Assembly: GCA_964388085.1 (NCBI GenBank)
Contig: CAYLZW010000019.1
Coordinates: 1-38,997, forward strand
From: CAYLZW01 sp964388085
GTDB lineage: Bacteria; Myxococcota; UBA727; CAYLZW01
Direction: 5' to 3'
DNA length: 38,997 nucleotides
Part shown: one piece after another, positions 1 through 7,129 of the stretch
Position numbering within the stretch: position 1 is the first letter of the stretch
Layout of the letters: every line of letters starts with the position of its first letter
The notes under the pieces: generated by a model
Databases searched by the model: none
What the model saw: only the letters and a program-made list of their open reading frames with translations
Told to the model about the DNA's origin: nothing
Program-made: the position numbers and the translations under genes

Positions 1-53
1 CAGCTTCAGCACGCGGCGGCCAGGGCGTCAGGACCGACGCGGCGAGCATGTAC
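1..53 (-). mobile_element. Terminal end of a second IS66-family element, rest off the left edge
   Basis: Bases 1-53 align without gaps to 7490-7542, the intact end of the IS66 element described below, with 47 of 53 positions identical. The outermost part (27-53) is identical over 27 bases. The outer end reads GTACATGCTCGCCGCG on the minus strand, and a terminal GTA is usual for IS66-family inverted repeats. The orientation is the same as the other copy, so its transposase genes would lie outside the window to the left. The six differences mean this is a related but not identical copy. The alternative, a chance short repeat, is unlikely at this length. Confidence 0.6.
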
Positions 54-586
54 TTCTGAAGAACCACGACGGCCTCGTAGTTGCCGACCGCAGCGAGGTT
101 CTTCGCGCGGGCCATGAGCAAGCGCGCGAAGGCAGCAGCGTCGTCGCCCTGCACCTTCCCGTGCTTCTCGACGTCGTCGAAGGCAGCGATAGCTAGCTCG
201 AGCACCACCACGTCGTCGGCCTTCGCCGCGAGCTCTCGTGCCTTTGCGAGCGCTTCGGCGTGGCGCTGTAGCCGTGCTTGCCGCGCGTCGTCGACAGTCG
301 CAACCGCCGCTGGTTCATCTCGCGTCGACGAAGGCGGGTCACTCGCGGCAAGGTTCGCGATCTGTCCGATGACACCGAGGACGACGACTCCTCCGATGAC
401 CGCGAGGATCGTCACCGGCTTCGTGCGGGGGGACGCTCCTGGGACAGCCTCGCCCGTCGACACACGCGCGCTATGCGCCTTGGCGGCGGCGCCGCAGCGG
501 TCGCATGGCCCTGCGGTGGAAGTGAGCGCGGCGCCGCACTCCAAGCAGAACCTGTTCTCCGTGTCTGTCGTCGTCGTCTCGTCCAT
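1..586 (-). CDS. Zinc-ribbon, single-pass membrane protein, interrupted by an IS66 end (3' end missing)
   Basis: The frame is open from ATG at 586-584 to the window edge. The protein starts MDETTTTDTENRF and has a zinc ribbon with Cys14, Cys17, Cys28 and Cys31. One membrane segment follows at about residues 56-75 (rich in V, I, G), then a charged helical region that could hold a TPR-like helix pair (around AAVGNYEAVVVLQK). The topology suggests a cytoplasmic zinc ribbon and an outside C-terminal helical domain. From base 53 leftward the sequence is the IS66 end, so only about 177 codons are native and the C-terminus is replaced. The precise function is not recognised. It is divergent from the XRE gene at 669 with 82 bases between starts. 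Confidence 0.7.
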   Translation of the reverse strand, partial: MDETTTTDTENRFCLECGAALTSTAGPCDRCGAAAKAHSARVSTGEAVPGASPRTKPVTILAVIGGVVVLGVIGQIANLAASDPPSSTRDEPAAVATVDDARQARLQRHAEALAKARELAAKADDVVVLELAIAAFDDVEKHGKVQGDDAAAFARLLMARAKNLAAVGNYEAVVVLQKYMLAASVLTPWPPRAEA

Positions 587-668
587 GGCGATCTCCGGCC
601 TGCCGCGCCCAGCGCGCCGCTGCAATAAGTTGCAGCGATGATAGCCGGGGCCCTGCCTAGCGTGAGCC

Positions 669-887
669 GTGTCGCTGGAGATTCACGCTCGGGTAGCCGA
701 GAACATCAGGCGGCGCGCCGCAGCGCGCGCGATGAGCCTCAACCGCCTGGCGGACTTCGCCGGTGTGTCTCGACGGCAACTGTTCAACTTTCTCGCGGGT
801 GAGCACGACGTCACGCTGGGCTGGCTCGACCGCGTCGCCGCGGCGCTAGACGTCGACGTCCACGACTTGACGACGCCAGTAGACTGA
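669..887 (+). CDS. Small XRE/Cro-CI-type helix-turn-helix regulator
   Basis: This 72-residue protein starts at GTG 669. Residues about 8-70 form a single XRE-type fold: MSLNRLADFAGVSRRQLFNF is the helix-turn-helix core, followed by the family-typical ending LGWLDRVAAALDVDVHDL. It has no additional domain, so it would act as a small DNA-binding repressor, probably as a dimer. It sits between the divergent zinc-ribbon gene and the antitoxin/toxin pair, all inside the segment that ends at the tRNA-Asn remnant. It could control either neighbour; there is no overlap or obvious operator to decide. The GTG is the only start that keeps the whole domain. Confidence 0.7.
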   Translation: MSLEIHARVAENIRRRAAARAMSLNRLADFAGVSRRQLFNFLAGEHDVTLGWLDRVAAALDVDVHDLTTPVD

Positions 888-930
888 CGGGGGCGGTTGA
901 AGCCGAGTCGCCAGCGCGGTGCGGAGCGGC

Positions 931-936
931 TATGCT
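931..936 (+). promoter_or_regulatory. Possible -10 hexamer of a leaderless antitoxin transcript
   Basis: TATGCT lies six bases before the antitoxin ATG and there is no Shine-Dalgarno sequence in between. Transcription would then begin at or next to the start codon. I see no convincing -35 box. Confidence 0.3.
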
Positions 937-942
937 AGGCAC

Positions 943-1275
943 ATGGTTTCGCGCTCCCAGTCCGAGCCCAAGGCCCCTCGACGCCCCGACGACGTCGAGG
1001 CCGTCCGCGAGCGTGGACGAGCGGCGATGGCTGCGATTCATCGGCGCTCGGTCGAGCTCGGCCTCGACGAGATGAGCGAGGACGAGATCGACGCCGAGAT
1101 CCAGGCGACGCGGCTCGAGAACGACTTCGGTCTCGCCCGAGGAGCGATCGTCGTCCAGTCCGCGGACGAGGGCTACGTCGCTCGCTGCGAGACCACGGGC
1201 GACTCGGCGGCTGCTGCTGGTGCCCTCGACGCCGTGCGCGCGCTCGGCGACCAGCTCGCCGCCTCCCGCCCGTGA
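943..1275 (+). CDS. Antitoxin partner of the PIN toxin
   Basis: A start at ATG 943 gives 110 residues. The central stretch AIHRRSVELGLDEMSEDEID resembles the C-terminal toxin-binding motif of antitoxins that accompany TIGR00305 PIN toxins (a pattern of leucine-glycine, then a short acidic helix ending in Glu-Ile). The N-terminus is basic. The gene overlaps the toxin by GTGA (toxin GTG at 1272, stop at 1273-1275), which indicates translational coupling in the usual antitoxin-first order. About 50 residues after the motif (from LENDFGLARG on) are longer than I expect for this family. A TATGCT hexamer at 931-936, only six bases before the ATG and without a Shine-Dalgarno sequence, could drive a leaderless message. 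Confidence 0.65.
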   Translation: MVSRSQSEPKAPRRPDDVEAVRERGRAAMAAIHRRSVELGLDEMSEDEIDAEIQATRLENDFGLARGAIVVQSADEGYVARCETTGDSAAAAGALDAVRALGDQLAASRP

Positions 1276-1676
1276 GGCTCGTCGTCGACACCAACGTCCT
1301 CGTGTCCGCGCTCCTGAAGCCGTCCGGGGTCTCTGCCCTCGTCGTCTCCCTCGCACGCGAGGGGCTCTTCACCCCGCTCTACGACGAGCGCATACACGGT
1401 GAGTACGTCGACGTGCTCGCGCGGCCGCGCCTCCGCATCCCGGCCGACGACGCTGCGGCAACAGTAGCCGCGCTCGTGGCGACAGGGGAGCACGTCGACG
1501 CGCCTCCGTTGCCGCTCGTGCTTCGTGATCGAACGGACGTCCCCTTCATCGAGGTCGCCGTCGCCGGGGGCGCGTCGGCCGTCGTCACGGGGAACGCGCG
1601 CGACTTCGATACCGAGCTCGTCGCTGCGTGGTCGCCGCGCGCGCTGCTCGATCGCCTCCGGGAGGGGCTCGCATGA
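1272..1676 (+). CDS. PIN-domain toxin (ribonuclease) of a type II toxin-antitoxin pair
   Basis: This is a 134-residue single PIN domain. It opens MRLVVDTNVLVSALL, where Asp6 is the first metal-binding acid. It continues with Glu near residue 39 (HGEYVDVLARPRL), then DRTDVPFIEVA near 86-96 and TGNARDF near 108-114, the classical order of acidic residues for the Mg/Mn-dependent nuclease site. The family is the putative toxin component of TIGR00305 type, which is expected to cleave RNA when the antitoxin is lost. The GTG start at 1272 overlaps the antitoxin stop. All key acids appear present, so the toxin is probably functional. The next 120 bases up to the tRNA remnant hold no gene. Confidence 0.85.
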   Translation: MRLVVDTNVLVSALLKPSGVSALVVSLAREGLFTPLYDERIHGEYVDVLARPRLRIPADDAAATVAALVATGEHVDAPPLPLVLRDRTDVPFIEVAVAGGASAVVTGNARDFDTELVAAWSPRALLDRLREGLA

Positions 1677-1800
1677 CAGCCAACGTGACAGCCACCGGAG
1701 CGGCATCCAGCGGTACCCCGCGCACGAGCGGCGACCCAAAACGTCGAGATCTCGAACCCCTAGCGACGTCGCGACACACGACGGACGGCCTACCTCGGGA

Positions 1801-1845
1801 CTGTTAACCACCGGGTCGGCGGTTCGAGCCCGTCCTGCGGAGCCA
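1801..1845 (+). pseudogene. 3' half of a tRNA-Asn(GTT) gene, probable island attachment site
   Basis: From the anticodon loop on, the spacing is exactly that of a tRNA. CTGTTAA holds the GTT anticodon at 1803-1805, and five bases each for anticodon-stem 3' side and variable loop follow. The T stem-loop has GGCGG (1818-1822) pairing with CCGTC (1830-1834) around TTCGAGC. Then come the acceptor 3' strand CTGCGGA, G73 and an encoded CCA at 1843-1845. No D-arm or matching acceptor 5' strand exists upstream, and the anticodon-stem 5' side does not pair, so the gene cannot be functional. A break inside the anticodon stem-loop is a common crossover point for tyrosine integrases that use tRNA genes. 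Confidence 0.75.
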
Positions 1846-1887
1846 TTTTTCTCTCGTCGCCAACCGACGGCGAGGGTCGGTAAACAG

Positions 1888-1917
1888 AAGCCCCCAAGGA
1901 GCGATCCGAGGGGGCTT
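1888..1917 (+). terminator. Intrinsic terminator-like hairpin behind the tRNA-Asn remnant
   Basis: AAGCCCCC (1888-1895) pairs with GGGGGCTT (1910-1917). GGA and TCC inside the loop can pair as well. The downstream U-tract is weak (CGCCGTTT). The position, about 40 bases after the CCA end, fits the original terminator of the tRNA gene. Confidence 0.6.
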
Positions 1918-2092
1918 CGCCGTTTCTCCCCAGAACTCCGGGCGTTTCGCGCGCTGCGCGTGCTGCGGCGGCGCTCGCGCACGTGCTCGCAGAGAGCGCC
2001 GAGCGAGCGCCATGAGCGCCGCGTGGGACAGCTCTCCCGCTCTCTCTCCTGTCCCGTGGGGAGAGAGAAGCCGAGAGGCGTTTAACTGCGGA

Positions 2093-2286
2093 CCCGGCGA
2101 TCAACAGTCGGCCCCGTTGATCAACAGCTTCGGCGTCCGCGACGGGCCGAGCCTGTTGATCACCGGGGCGACGGCTCGCGAGGAGCGACGAAGGGTTGTC
2201 CGCCGTCGCGCGTGGAGAGCTGGTCGCGCGAGCTTCGAGCGTCGGCGTGGTCGCGGACATCGGCGGGCCTGTTGATCGTCGGGGCG
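2093..2286. repeat. Four copies of a CTGTTGATC-centred repeat, two on each strand
   Basis: The minus-strand copies lie at 2093-2107 (CCCGGCGATCAACAG as read on plus) and 2111-2128. The plus-strand copies are GCCTGTTGATCACCGGGGCG at 2151-2170 and a copy at 2267-2286 that matches it in 18 of 20 bases. The copy at 2093-2107 and that at 2153-2167 form a 15-base inverted repeat with one mismatch. No coding sequence explains the conservation. It may be a protein-binding or recombination site cluster; the function is unknown. Confidence 0.65.
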
Positions 2287-2538
2287 TTGTCCCAGTGGGG
2301 ATCGACGGCAGCCGGGCCCGACGAGATAGCGTGCGCCTCGCTCGACACTCGTGCGATGGAGAGCATCGACTACACCTTCGCCGTGACCCGGTGCGGACGC
2401 ACGCGGAGAGCAGCCGCGCAAGCGGAGGACGGATCTTGGCTGGTCTTCCGCCGCCGTCGCATAAACGACGGGCGAGCTACGGAGTTTTCGGAAACGCAGC
2501 CCAGCTACCGAAGCTCAGCAAGGCGTTACGTCGGAGCA

Positions 2539-3939
2539 TCAAAGGCAGAGCGCAGGAATGGAGTACGGAGGGAAGCGATCCTTCCAAGGCCGGGCCTCCT
2601 CGAGTTGATAAGCGAGCCCGAGTAGCAGTGCGTCCGCACCTCTTGCCGCGGCGAAGTGCGTGCCCATGGGAAGGCCTTCCGGCGGGAAGCACAGCGGGAC
2701 TGACATGGCAGGGCAGCCTGCGATGTTCTGGATGGGCGTGTAGCCGAGCACACGGCTCGTACGCGCAATGAGCTCCTCATGGTCAAGGGTCGGGGATAGG
2801 TGGCCGATCAGCCACGGCGCGCTCGCGAGAGTCGGCGTCACGATGACGTCGTATGCTTCAGCTTTCTCGCGGTAACGGTGCACGGCGCTCGCGAAGGCGG
2901 TCCGTGCCTCCGCGAGCGCGCCCGGGCCACGTGCAAGATACTGGTCGACGAGCGCCCAGGTGAACGGCTCGAGCTCATCGCGTTGTACCGGAAGCGCTCG
3001 CATGCCATCGACGGCATCTACGGCGGAGGACACCGCTGCGCCCGCTACGATGAAGAACGCGTCCGTGAGTGGCGCGGCATCGAACCAGGGAGCCTCCACC
3101 TCCTCGACGTCGTGCCCAAGATGCGAGAGCAGCGTGAGCGCTTCCTGGTGGGCGCGTAAGACGCGGGGCTCAGGCTCCGCGCCCGTGATCGTCTTCGTCC
3201 ATGTCGCAACGCGAAGCTTGCGTGTGATTGGCTCGCGCACGAATCCCACGGCATCGCCGAACGAAGGGTCTTCGGTGATGGAGAGAAACAGCGCGCTGTC
3301 TCGCACGGAGCGTGTGATGCAGTGATCGCTGGTCATGTCGCCGAAATCCGAGCTGCTCAGGCTGGCGGACAACGTGCGACCACGGCTCGGCTTGAAGCCG
3401 AAGACCCCGCAGGCCGACGCGGGCGCTCGGATGGAACCGCCACCGTCGTTCGCATGGGCGAGCGGCACGAGGCCCGCAGCGACTGCGGCCGCGCTTCCAC
3501 CGGACGAACCCGCAGCCGAGTGCGCGAGGTTCCAGGGGTTGTGGGTGACGCCCTCGAACAACGTCTCCGTGCTGGCGAGCAGACCGAACTCGGACATGGC
3601 GCTCTTGCCGACACAGACGAGCCCCGACTCCGCGAGCCTGCGCGTGTATGGCGTGTGCTGCTGCGCGAAGTTCCCTTTGAACACGCGTGCGCCCAGTGAC
3701 CAGCGCAGGCCCGGCCACGAGATTGCGTCCTTCACCAGAAAGGGGACACCTGACAAGGGTCCGCGTGCCGCGCGCGGCCTCGACTCGTTCACGCTGACCA
3801 CGGCGCGCAACAGTGGATTGAGCGCTTCAACGCGCGCCATGCAGGCGTCGAAGAGCTCCGCCTCGGAGAGTTCGCCGCGGGCAACCAACTCCGCTTGCGC
3901 CATGGCGTCGAGTCGGGCGAGTGAAGAGAGGTCACTCAT
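2539..3939 (-). CDS. Amidase-signature family hydrolase
   Basis: The 466-residue protein carries the amidase signature. Lys70 lies in FLVKDA, the Gly/Ser-rich loop AGSSGGSAAAVAAG holds Ser145, and NDGGGSIRAPAS holds Ser169. The 24-residue gap between the two serines is that of the Ser-cisSer-Lys triad in this family, whose length is typically 450-500. These enzymes hydrolyse amide bonds of small molecules. The overall layout (PNP-type N-terminus, late C-terminal MSVPLCFPPEGLPMGTHFAA motif) is like 6-aminohexanoate-cyclic-dimer hydrolases and related amidases, but the substrate cannot be read from sequence. No signal peptide is visible, so it should be cytoplasmic. It stands alone on the minus strand; the 246 bases before it toward yggL carry no clear gene. 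Confidence 0.88.
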   Translation of the reverse strand: MSDLSSLARLDAMAQAELVARGELSEAELFDACMARVEALNPLLRAVVSVNESRPRAARGPLSGVPFLVKDAISWPGLRWSLGARVFKGNFAQQHTPYTRRLAESGLVCVGKSAMSEFGLLASTETLFEGVTHNPWNLAHSAAGSSGGSAAAVAAGLVPLAHANDGGGSIRAPASACGVFGFKPSRGRTLSASLSSSDFGDMTSDHCITRSVRDSALFLSITEDPSFGDAVGFVREPITRKLRVATWTKTITGAEPEPRVLRAHQEALTLLSHLGHDVEEVEAPWFDAAPLTDAFFIVAGAAVSSAVDAVDGMRALPVQRDELEPFTWALVDQYLARGPGALAEARTAFASAVHRYREKAEAYDVIVTPTLASAPWLIGHLSPTLDHEELIARTSRVLGYTPIQNIAGCPAMSVPLCFPPEGLPMGTHFAAARGADALLLGLAYQLEEARPWKDRFPPYSIPALCL

Positions 3940-4172
3940 TGGCTTTTCATACGGTCCGCTCTCTCACGACCTTCGCGAGGAGGTCGCTGAGCAGGGTCTT
4001 GGTCGAGTCGAAAGTAGACATGGGCACCCACCACCGGCGATTCCGCCGCGAGCGTCCGAGGATATCCCACGGGAACGACCACCAACACCAGGAACGCGGG
4101 CGGCCACGAGGCCGGCGCCGAGAGCGCGATCGGGCCTCCCACGCACTGCTCGGAGGCGCGGGCTGCCGCTGG

Positions 4173-4178
4173 TATTCT
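4173..4178 (+). promoter_or_regulatory. Extended -10 element seven bases before the yggL start
   Basis: TGGTATTCT fits the extended -10 pattern (TG-N-TATTCT). The GTG start follows seven bases after the hexamer and there is no Shine-Dalgarno sequence, so the message could be leaderless. Confidence 0.35.
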
Positions 4179-4185
4179 CACTGGC

Positions 4186-4518
4186 GTGAAGCGACGGCTC
4201 CGCAAGAAGAAGCGCATCGGCGAGTTCCAGGAGCTCGGATTCGAGGTGCTCGCCGACCTGCGCGATGGGCTCTCGCCCATCGAGTTCGATGCGTTCCTCG
4301 ACCGCTGGATCAGCGCCGTCGAGGGCCGCCAGCTCGCCTTCGGCGGTGGCGGCGGGCACGACGAGAAGTTCGAGGGGTTCGTCGCGCGCGCTGGTCGGGG
4401 CAGCGCCTCCGACGAAGATCGCGCGATGCTTGCCGCGTTCCTCGAGAGCGACGCGGCAGTGATTCGTCACGAAGTGCGTGAGCTTCGCGACGCGTGGCAC
4501 GAGGCACCGACGGGATGA
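4186..4518 (+). CDS. yggL: YggL-family (DUF469) protein, ribosome-associated
   Basis: The 110-residue product starts MKRRLRKKKRIGEFQELGFE, which matches the well-conserved N-terminus of YggL/DUF469 proteins (usual length about 105-110). YggL of E. coli binds the large ribosomal subunit and is linked to ribosome maturation; that role is knowledge of the family, not seen here. GTG at 4186 is the start that keeps the conserved basic N-terminus. The stop overlaps the start of the next gene (ATGA at 4515-4518), indicating a two-gene operon. The middle contains a short Gly-rich stretch (AFGGGGGHDEKFEGF) that is common in the family. Confidence 0.8.
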   Translation: MKRRLRKKKRIGEFQELGFEVLADLRDGLSPIEFDAFLDRWISAVEGRQLAFGGGGGHDEKFEGFVARAGRGSASDEDRAMLAAFLESDAAVIRHEVRELRDAWHEAPTG

Positions 4519-5336
4519 GCTTCTTCTCCAAGCTGAAGGCGGCGTTCTCAGGGACGCCTGCATCGGGTACGGCCTCCGCTCCCGCTGACGCCACCGTGGC
4601 GCCCGGCCCGTCGTGGCGCATCGTCCTCACAGCCATCGGCATCTTGACCCCGACGTGCCCGCACTGCGGCCACGCGTTTGAGAAGATGCCGCAGCGTAAG
4701 CGCGCCTGCCCACAGTGCAGCGCCGTCTTCTACTCGCGGAAGCGCTCACTCGATGGCGCGAAGGTGCTGCTCACCGAGGCGCACGCTCGCGAGGGCGAGG
4801 CGCAGGACGCGCTGGTCACGCTCACGCAGGAGGGAGTCTCGGACGCCGATCTGGACGCGCTCGTTCACGCGCTTCAGGGCCAGCTCGGTCGCGTTCCAAC
4901 CGCCGACGAAGTCCTCACCCAGCATCTCGCGCGCGCCGCCGCCGCTCATGCCGATGCACTCAACTGGGGGCTGTACCGGAACGCTCGTTTCAACCTCGCA
5001 GAGTCCTGCGCGCGGCGCGGGCAGCACGAGGACGCGCTCCGTCTGCTCATCGAGGTCTCAGTGCTCGACCTGAACGGACCTCGGAACTGCGGAGGGAGCA
5101 AGGACCCGGAGCTCCTGCGGCGCTTCCCTCCCTTCGACCCGAAGACCGCGTTCCTCGCGCCGGGCATCATCAACCGGACTGTCGAGATCATCGATCTGCT
5201 CAAGCTTTCGCCGGACGACACCCGCCGCTTCTTCGAATCGGTGGCGGGCTCCGTCGGGCCGACGCTGAAGCTGCCGCGCTCGGCAGCGAGCGTCTGGCGA
5301 GAGCTGTCGAAGGCTCTCATCGACGCGCGGGGCTGA
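4515..5336 (+). CDS. Zinc-ribbon protein of unknown function, coupled to yggL
   Basis: ATG 4515 overlaps the yggL stop and gives 273 residues starting MSFFSKLKAAFSG. A four-cysteine zinc ribbon is formed by Cys48, Cys51, Cys65 and Cys68 (CPHCG and CPQCS). The rest is predicted helical and acidic: a region rich in Ala and Glu (residues 85-150), then NARFNLAESCARRGQHEDAL near 155-180, which looks like a degenerate TPR hairpin. No catalytic motif is visible and there is no signal peptide or membrane segment. A further in-frame start lies seven codons upstream but would sit inside yggL. I do not recognise the family. Coupling with YggL suggests a ribosome- or RNA-linked role, which is inference only. 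Confidence 0.65.
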   Translation: MSFFSKLKAAFSGTPASGTASAPADATVAPGPSWRIVLTAIGILTPTCPHCGHAFEKMPQRKRACPQCSAVFYSRKRSLDGAKVLLTEAHAREGEAQDALVTLTQEGVSDADLDALVHALQGQLGRVPTADEVLTQHLARAAAAHADALNWGLYRNARFNLAESCARRGQHEDALRLLIEVSVLDLNGPRNCGGSKDPELLRRFPPFDPKTAFLAPGIINRTVEIIDLLKLSPDDTRRFFESVAGSVGPTLKLPRSAASVWRELSKALIDARG

Positions 5337-5383
5337 TCAGATGGCGACCTTCTCGAGGAGCGCCATCCCGCGCGCGGCCTCGG

Positions 5384-5880
<497 letters not shown>

Positions 5881-5884
<4 letters not shown>

Positions 5885-6063
5885 GCGACGACTTCTTCCG
5901 CACCCGCATGGGCCACACGTTCTACGAGTCGACGATGCCGTCGCTCGTGCGCGAGCTGGCGCGCCTGAACCAGAACCTCGAGCGGCTCGTCGCCCTCGCC
6001 GAGAAGCGAGAGGCGAAGCCCGCCGAGCCGGCGCCCGCCGCGACCACGCCGGAGGAGCGATGA
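5881..6063 (+). CDS. 60-residue protein between DUF2924 and the recombinase
   Basis: A small acidic/helical protein, MSDDFFRTRMGHTFYESTMP, with a likely coiled-coil helix (LVRELARLNQNLERLVALAE) and a Pro/Ala-rich tail. It overlaps its neighbours by ATGA on both sides (5881-5884 and 6060-6063), which strongly supports that it is translated as part of the module. Small ORFs of this type occur between DUF2924 and recombinase genes in related elements. A role as recombination accessory or directionality factor is possible but not shown by any motif. Confidence 0.65.
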
Positions 6064-6539
6064 GCCGGCGCCCCACCAGGAGCAGCGTCGAGCCCGAGAC
6101 GAGGCGCGTCGCCATCTACACGCGCAAGTCGACGACGATGGTTCTCGAGCAGGAGTTCAACTCCCTCGACTCCCAGCGCGAGTCCTGCCTGGCGTACATC
6201 CAGCGCCAGCCGGGCTGGAAGCTCGTCGACGAGCGCTACGACGACGGCGGCTTCACTGGCGCGAATATCGATCGCCCCGCCTTCACGCGCCTCATGGCCG
6301 ACGTCGAGGCGGGCAAGGTCGACGTCATCGTCGTTTACAAGGTCGACCGCCTCTCGCGCTCGCTCCTCGACTTCGTGAAGGTGATGGAGCGCCTCGGAGC
6401 AGCGGGCGCGTCGTTCGTCTCGGTGACCCAGAACTTCTCGACGGCCGACGCGATGGGCCGGCTGACGATGAACATGTTGTCGTCGAGGAACTACGCGACG
6501 CTGATGCAGTCGCCTGCTCGACGAGGCCCGGGAGATTGA
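6060..6539 (+). pseudogene. Large serine recombinase, truncated after the catalytic N-terminal domain
   Basis: Residues 15-140 are the resolvase-type catalytic domain. RVAIYTRKST supplies the nucleophile Ser24, SLDSQRESC follows, and DDGGFTGANIDRPAFTRLMA leads to VIVVYKVDRLSRSLLDFVKV with the active-site arginines at 97-100. After LTMNML (base 6479), where the family continues with LLSFAQFERE and several hundred more residues, the sequence changes to unrelated residues and stops at 6537-6539. The recombinase-specific DNA-binding domains are missing, so integration activity should be lost. The break coincides with the end of the truncated IS66 element. The gene starts by overlapping the 60-residue ORF. 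Confidence 0.85.
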
Positions 6540-6687
6540 GCTCGATCGCCTCGGGCGACATGCCCTTGAGCGAGAGGTTCTCGCGCAGGACGGCGGCGAT
6601 GTGCCTGCTGAGCCGCTCGTTCTCCGTCTCGAGAACGCGGGCCTTCTTGCGAAGCACATCGATGCTCTGCTCATCGCTGACGCGCAT
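6490..6687 (-). pseudogene. tnpC N-terminal fragment (IS66 transposase)
   Basis: The first about 59 residues, MRVSDEQSIDVLRKKARVLE and the following helix with SLKGMSPEAIELNLPGLVEQ, are the coiled-coil start typical of IS66 TnpC. After about base 6511 the similarity fades and the zinc-finger and DDE catalytic domains are absent. It is placed 58 bases downstream of tnpB in the correct order and orientation. Confidence 0.65.
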
Positions 6688-6745
6688 GCCTTGATCTATC
6701 GCGTTGGCGATGTGTTTGGCGCGCGCCGTCGACGAGAAACGACGT

Positions 6746-7129
6746 TCAGCGGAACGCGGCCGAGTCCACGCGGCTAGCGCGCGCCAGGTCCACAGGCGGC
6801 GGGCTCAGCGGCATCCGGCCGACCACCGAGCAACCCTCCAGCATCAGCGACAGCTCCGCGGAGGTGAGCTCCACGACGTCGCCATCGCCGTTCCACAGCG
6901 CGGCGAACCGCCCCTGGTCGAGCCGCTTCGCTAACAAGCAGAGGCCGGTACCGTCGGCCCAGAGCACCTTCGCTCGCGTACGTCGTTTAGATACGAAGGC
7001 GAACACGTCGCCCGCAGCGACGTCGTGCCCTATCTCGGAGACAAGACCTGATAGCGTGTTGAAGCTCTTTCGCATGTCACATGGCCTCGGGTAGGCGAAT
7101 ACGCGCATTCGGCCCGATGGCCCGATCAC
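6746..7129 (-). CDS. tnpB: IS66 family protein TnpB (Orf2)
   Basis: The 127-residue protein carries the diagnostic Orf2 pattern of IS66 elements: MRVFAYPRPCDMRKSFNTLS near the start, then DVFAFVSKRRTRAKVLWADG and TGLCLLAKRLDQGRFAALW. It is full length for the family (about 115-130) and has no interruption. Its start overlaps the tnpA stop by ATGA. The protein has no proven biochemical activity but is required for transposition in studied members. The Lys/Arg-rich stretch and the conserved tryptophan are intact. Confidence 0.9.
   Translation of the reverse strand: MIGPSGRMRVFAYPRPCDMRKSFNTLSGLVSEIGHDVAAGDVFAFVSKRRTRAKVLWADGTGLCLLAKRLDQGRFAALWNGDGDVVELTSAELSLMLEGCSVVGRMPLSPPPVDLARASRVDSAAFR

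Larger units (their letters stand above)
1846..2538. other. Gene-free stretch with hairpins and repeats
   Basis: No open frame here has convincing protein character. The stretch contains the terminator at 1888-1917, a perfect 9-base inverted repeat TCTCTCTCC/GGAGAGAGA at 2041-2049 and 2060-2068, and the four-copy CTGTTGATC repeat at 2093-2286. From 2290 to 2538 I see nothing recognisable. It separates the tRNA-Asn remnant from the amidase gene, whose 3' end lies at 2539. Confidence 0.6.

Noticed and set aside
1790..2260. A minus-strand open frame ending in DGLEPPTRWLTVPR
   Set aside because: This peptide is the translation of the antisense of a tRNA 3' half; such ORFs are a well-known annotation artefact at tRNA loci.
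2093..2286. CTGTTGATC repeats as integron attC sites
   Set aside because: The core GTTRRRY is not matched (T in place of the third R) and no integron integrase or gene cassette structure is nearby.
3936..4280. Minus-strand ORF whose stop overlaps the amidase start by ATGA
   Set aside because: It overlaps the start of yggL on the other strand, has no good start after that overlap and no protein-like pattern apart from one hydrophobic patch. The overlap may be chance.
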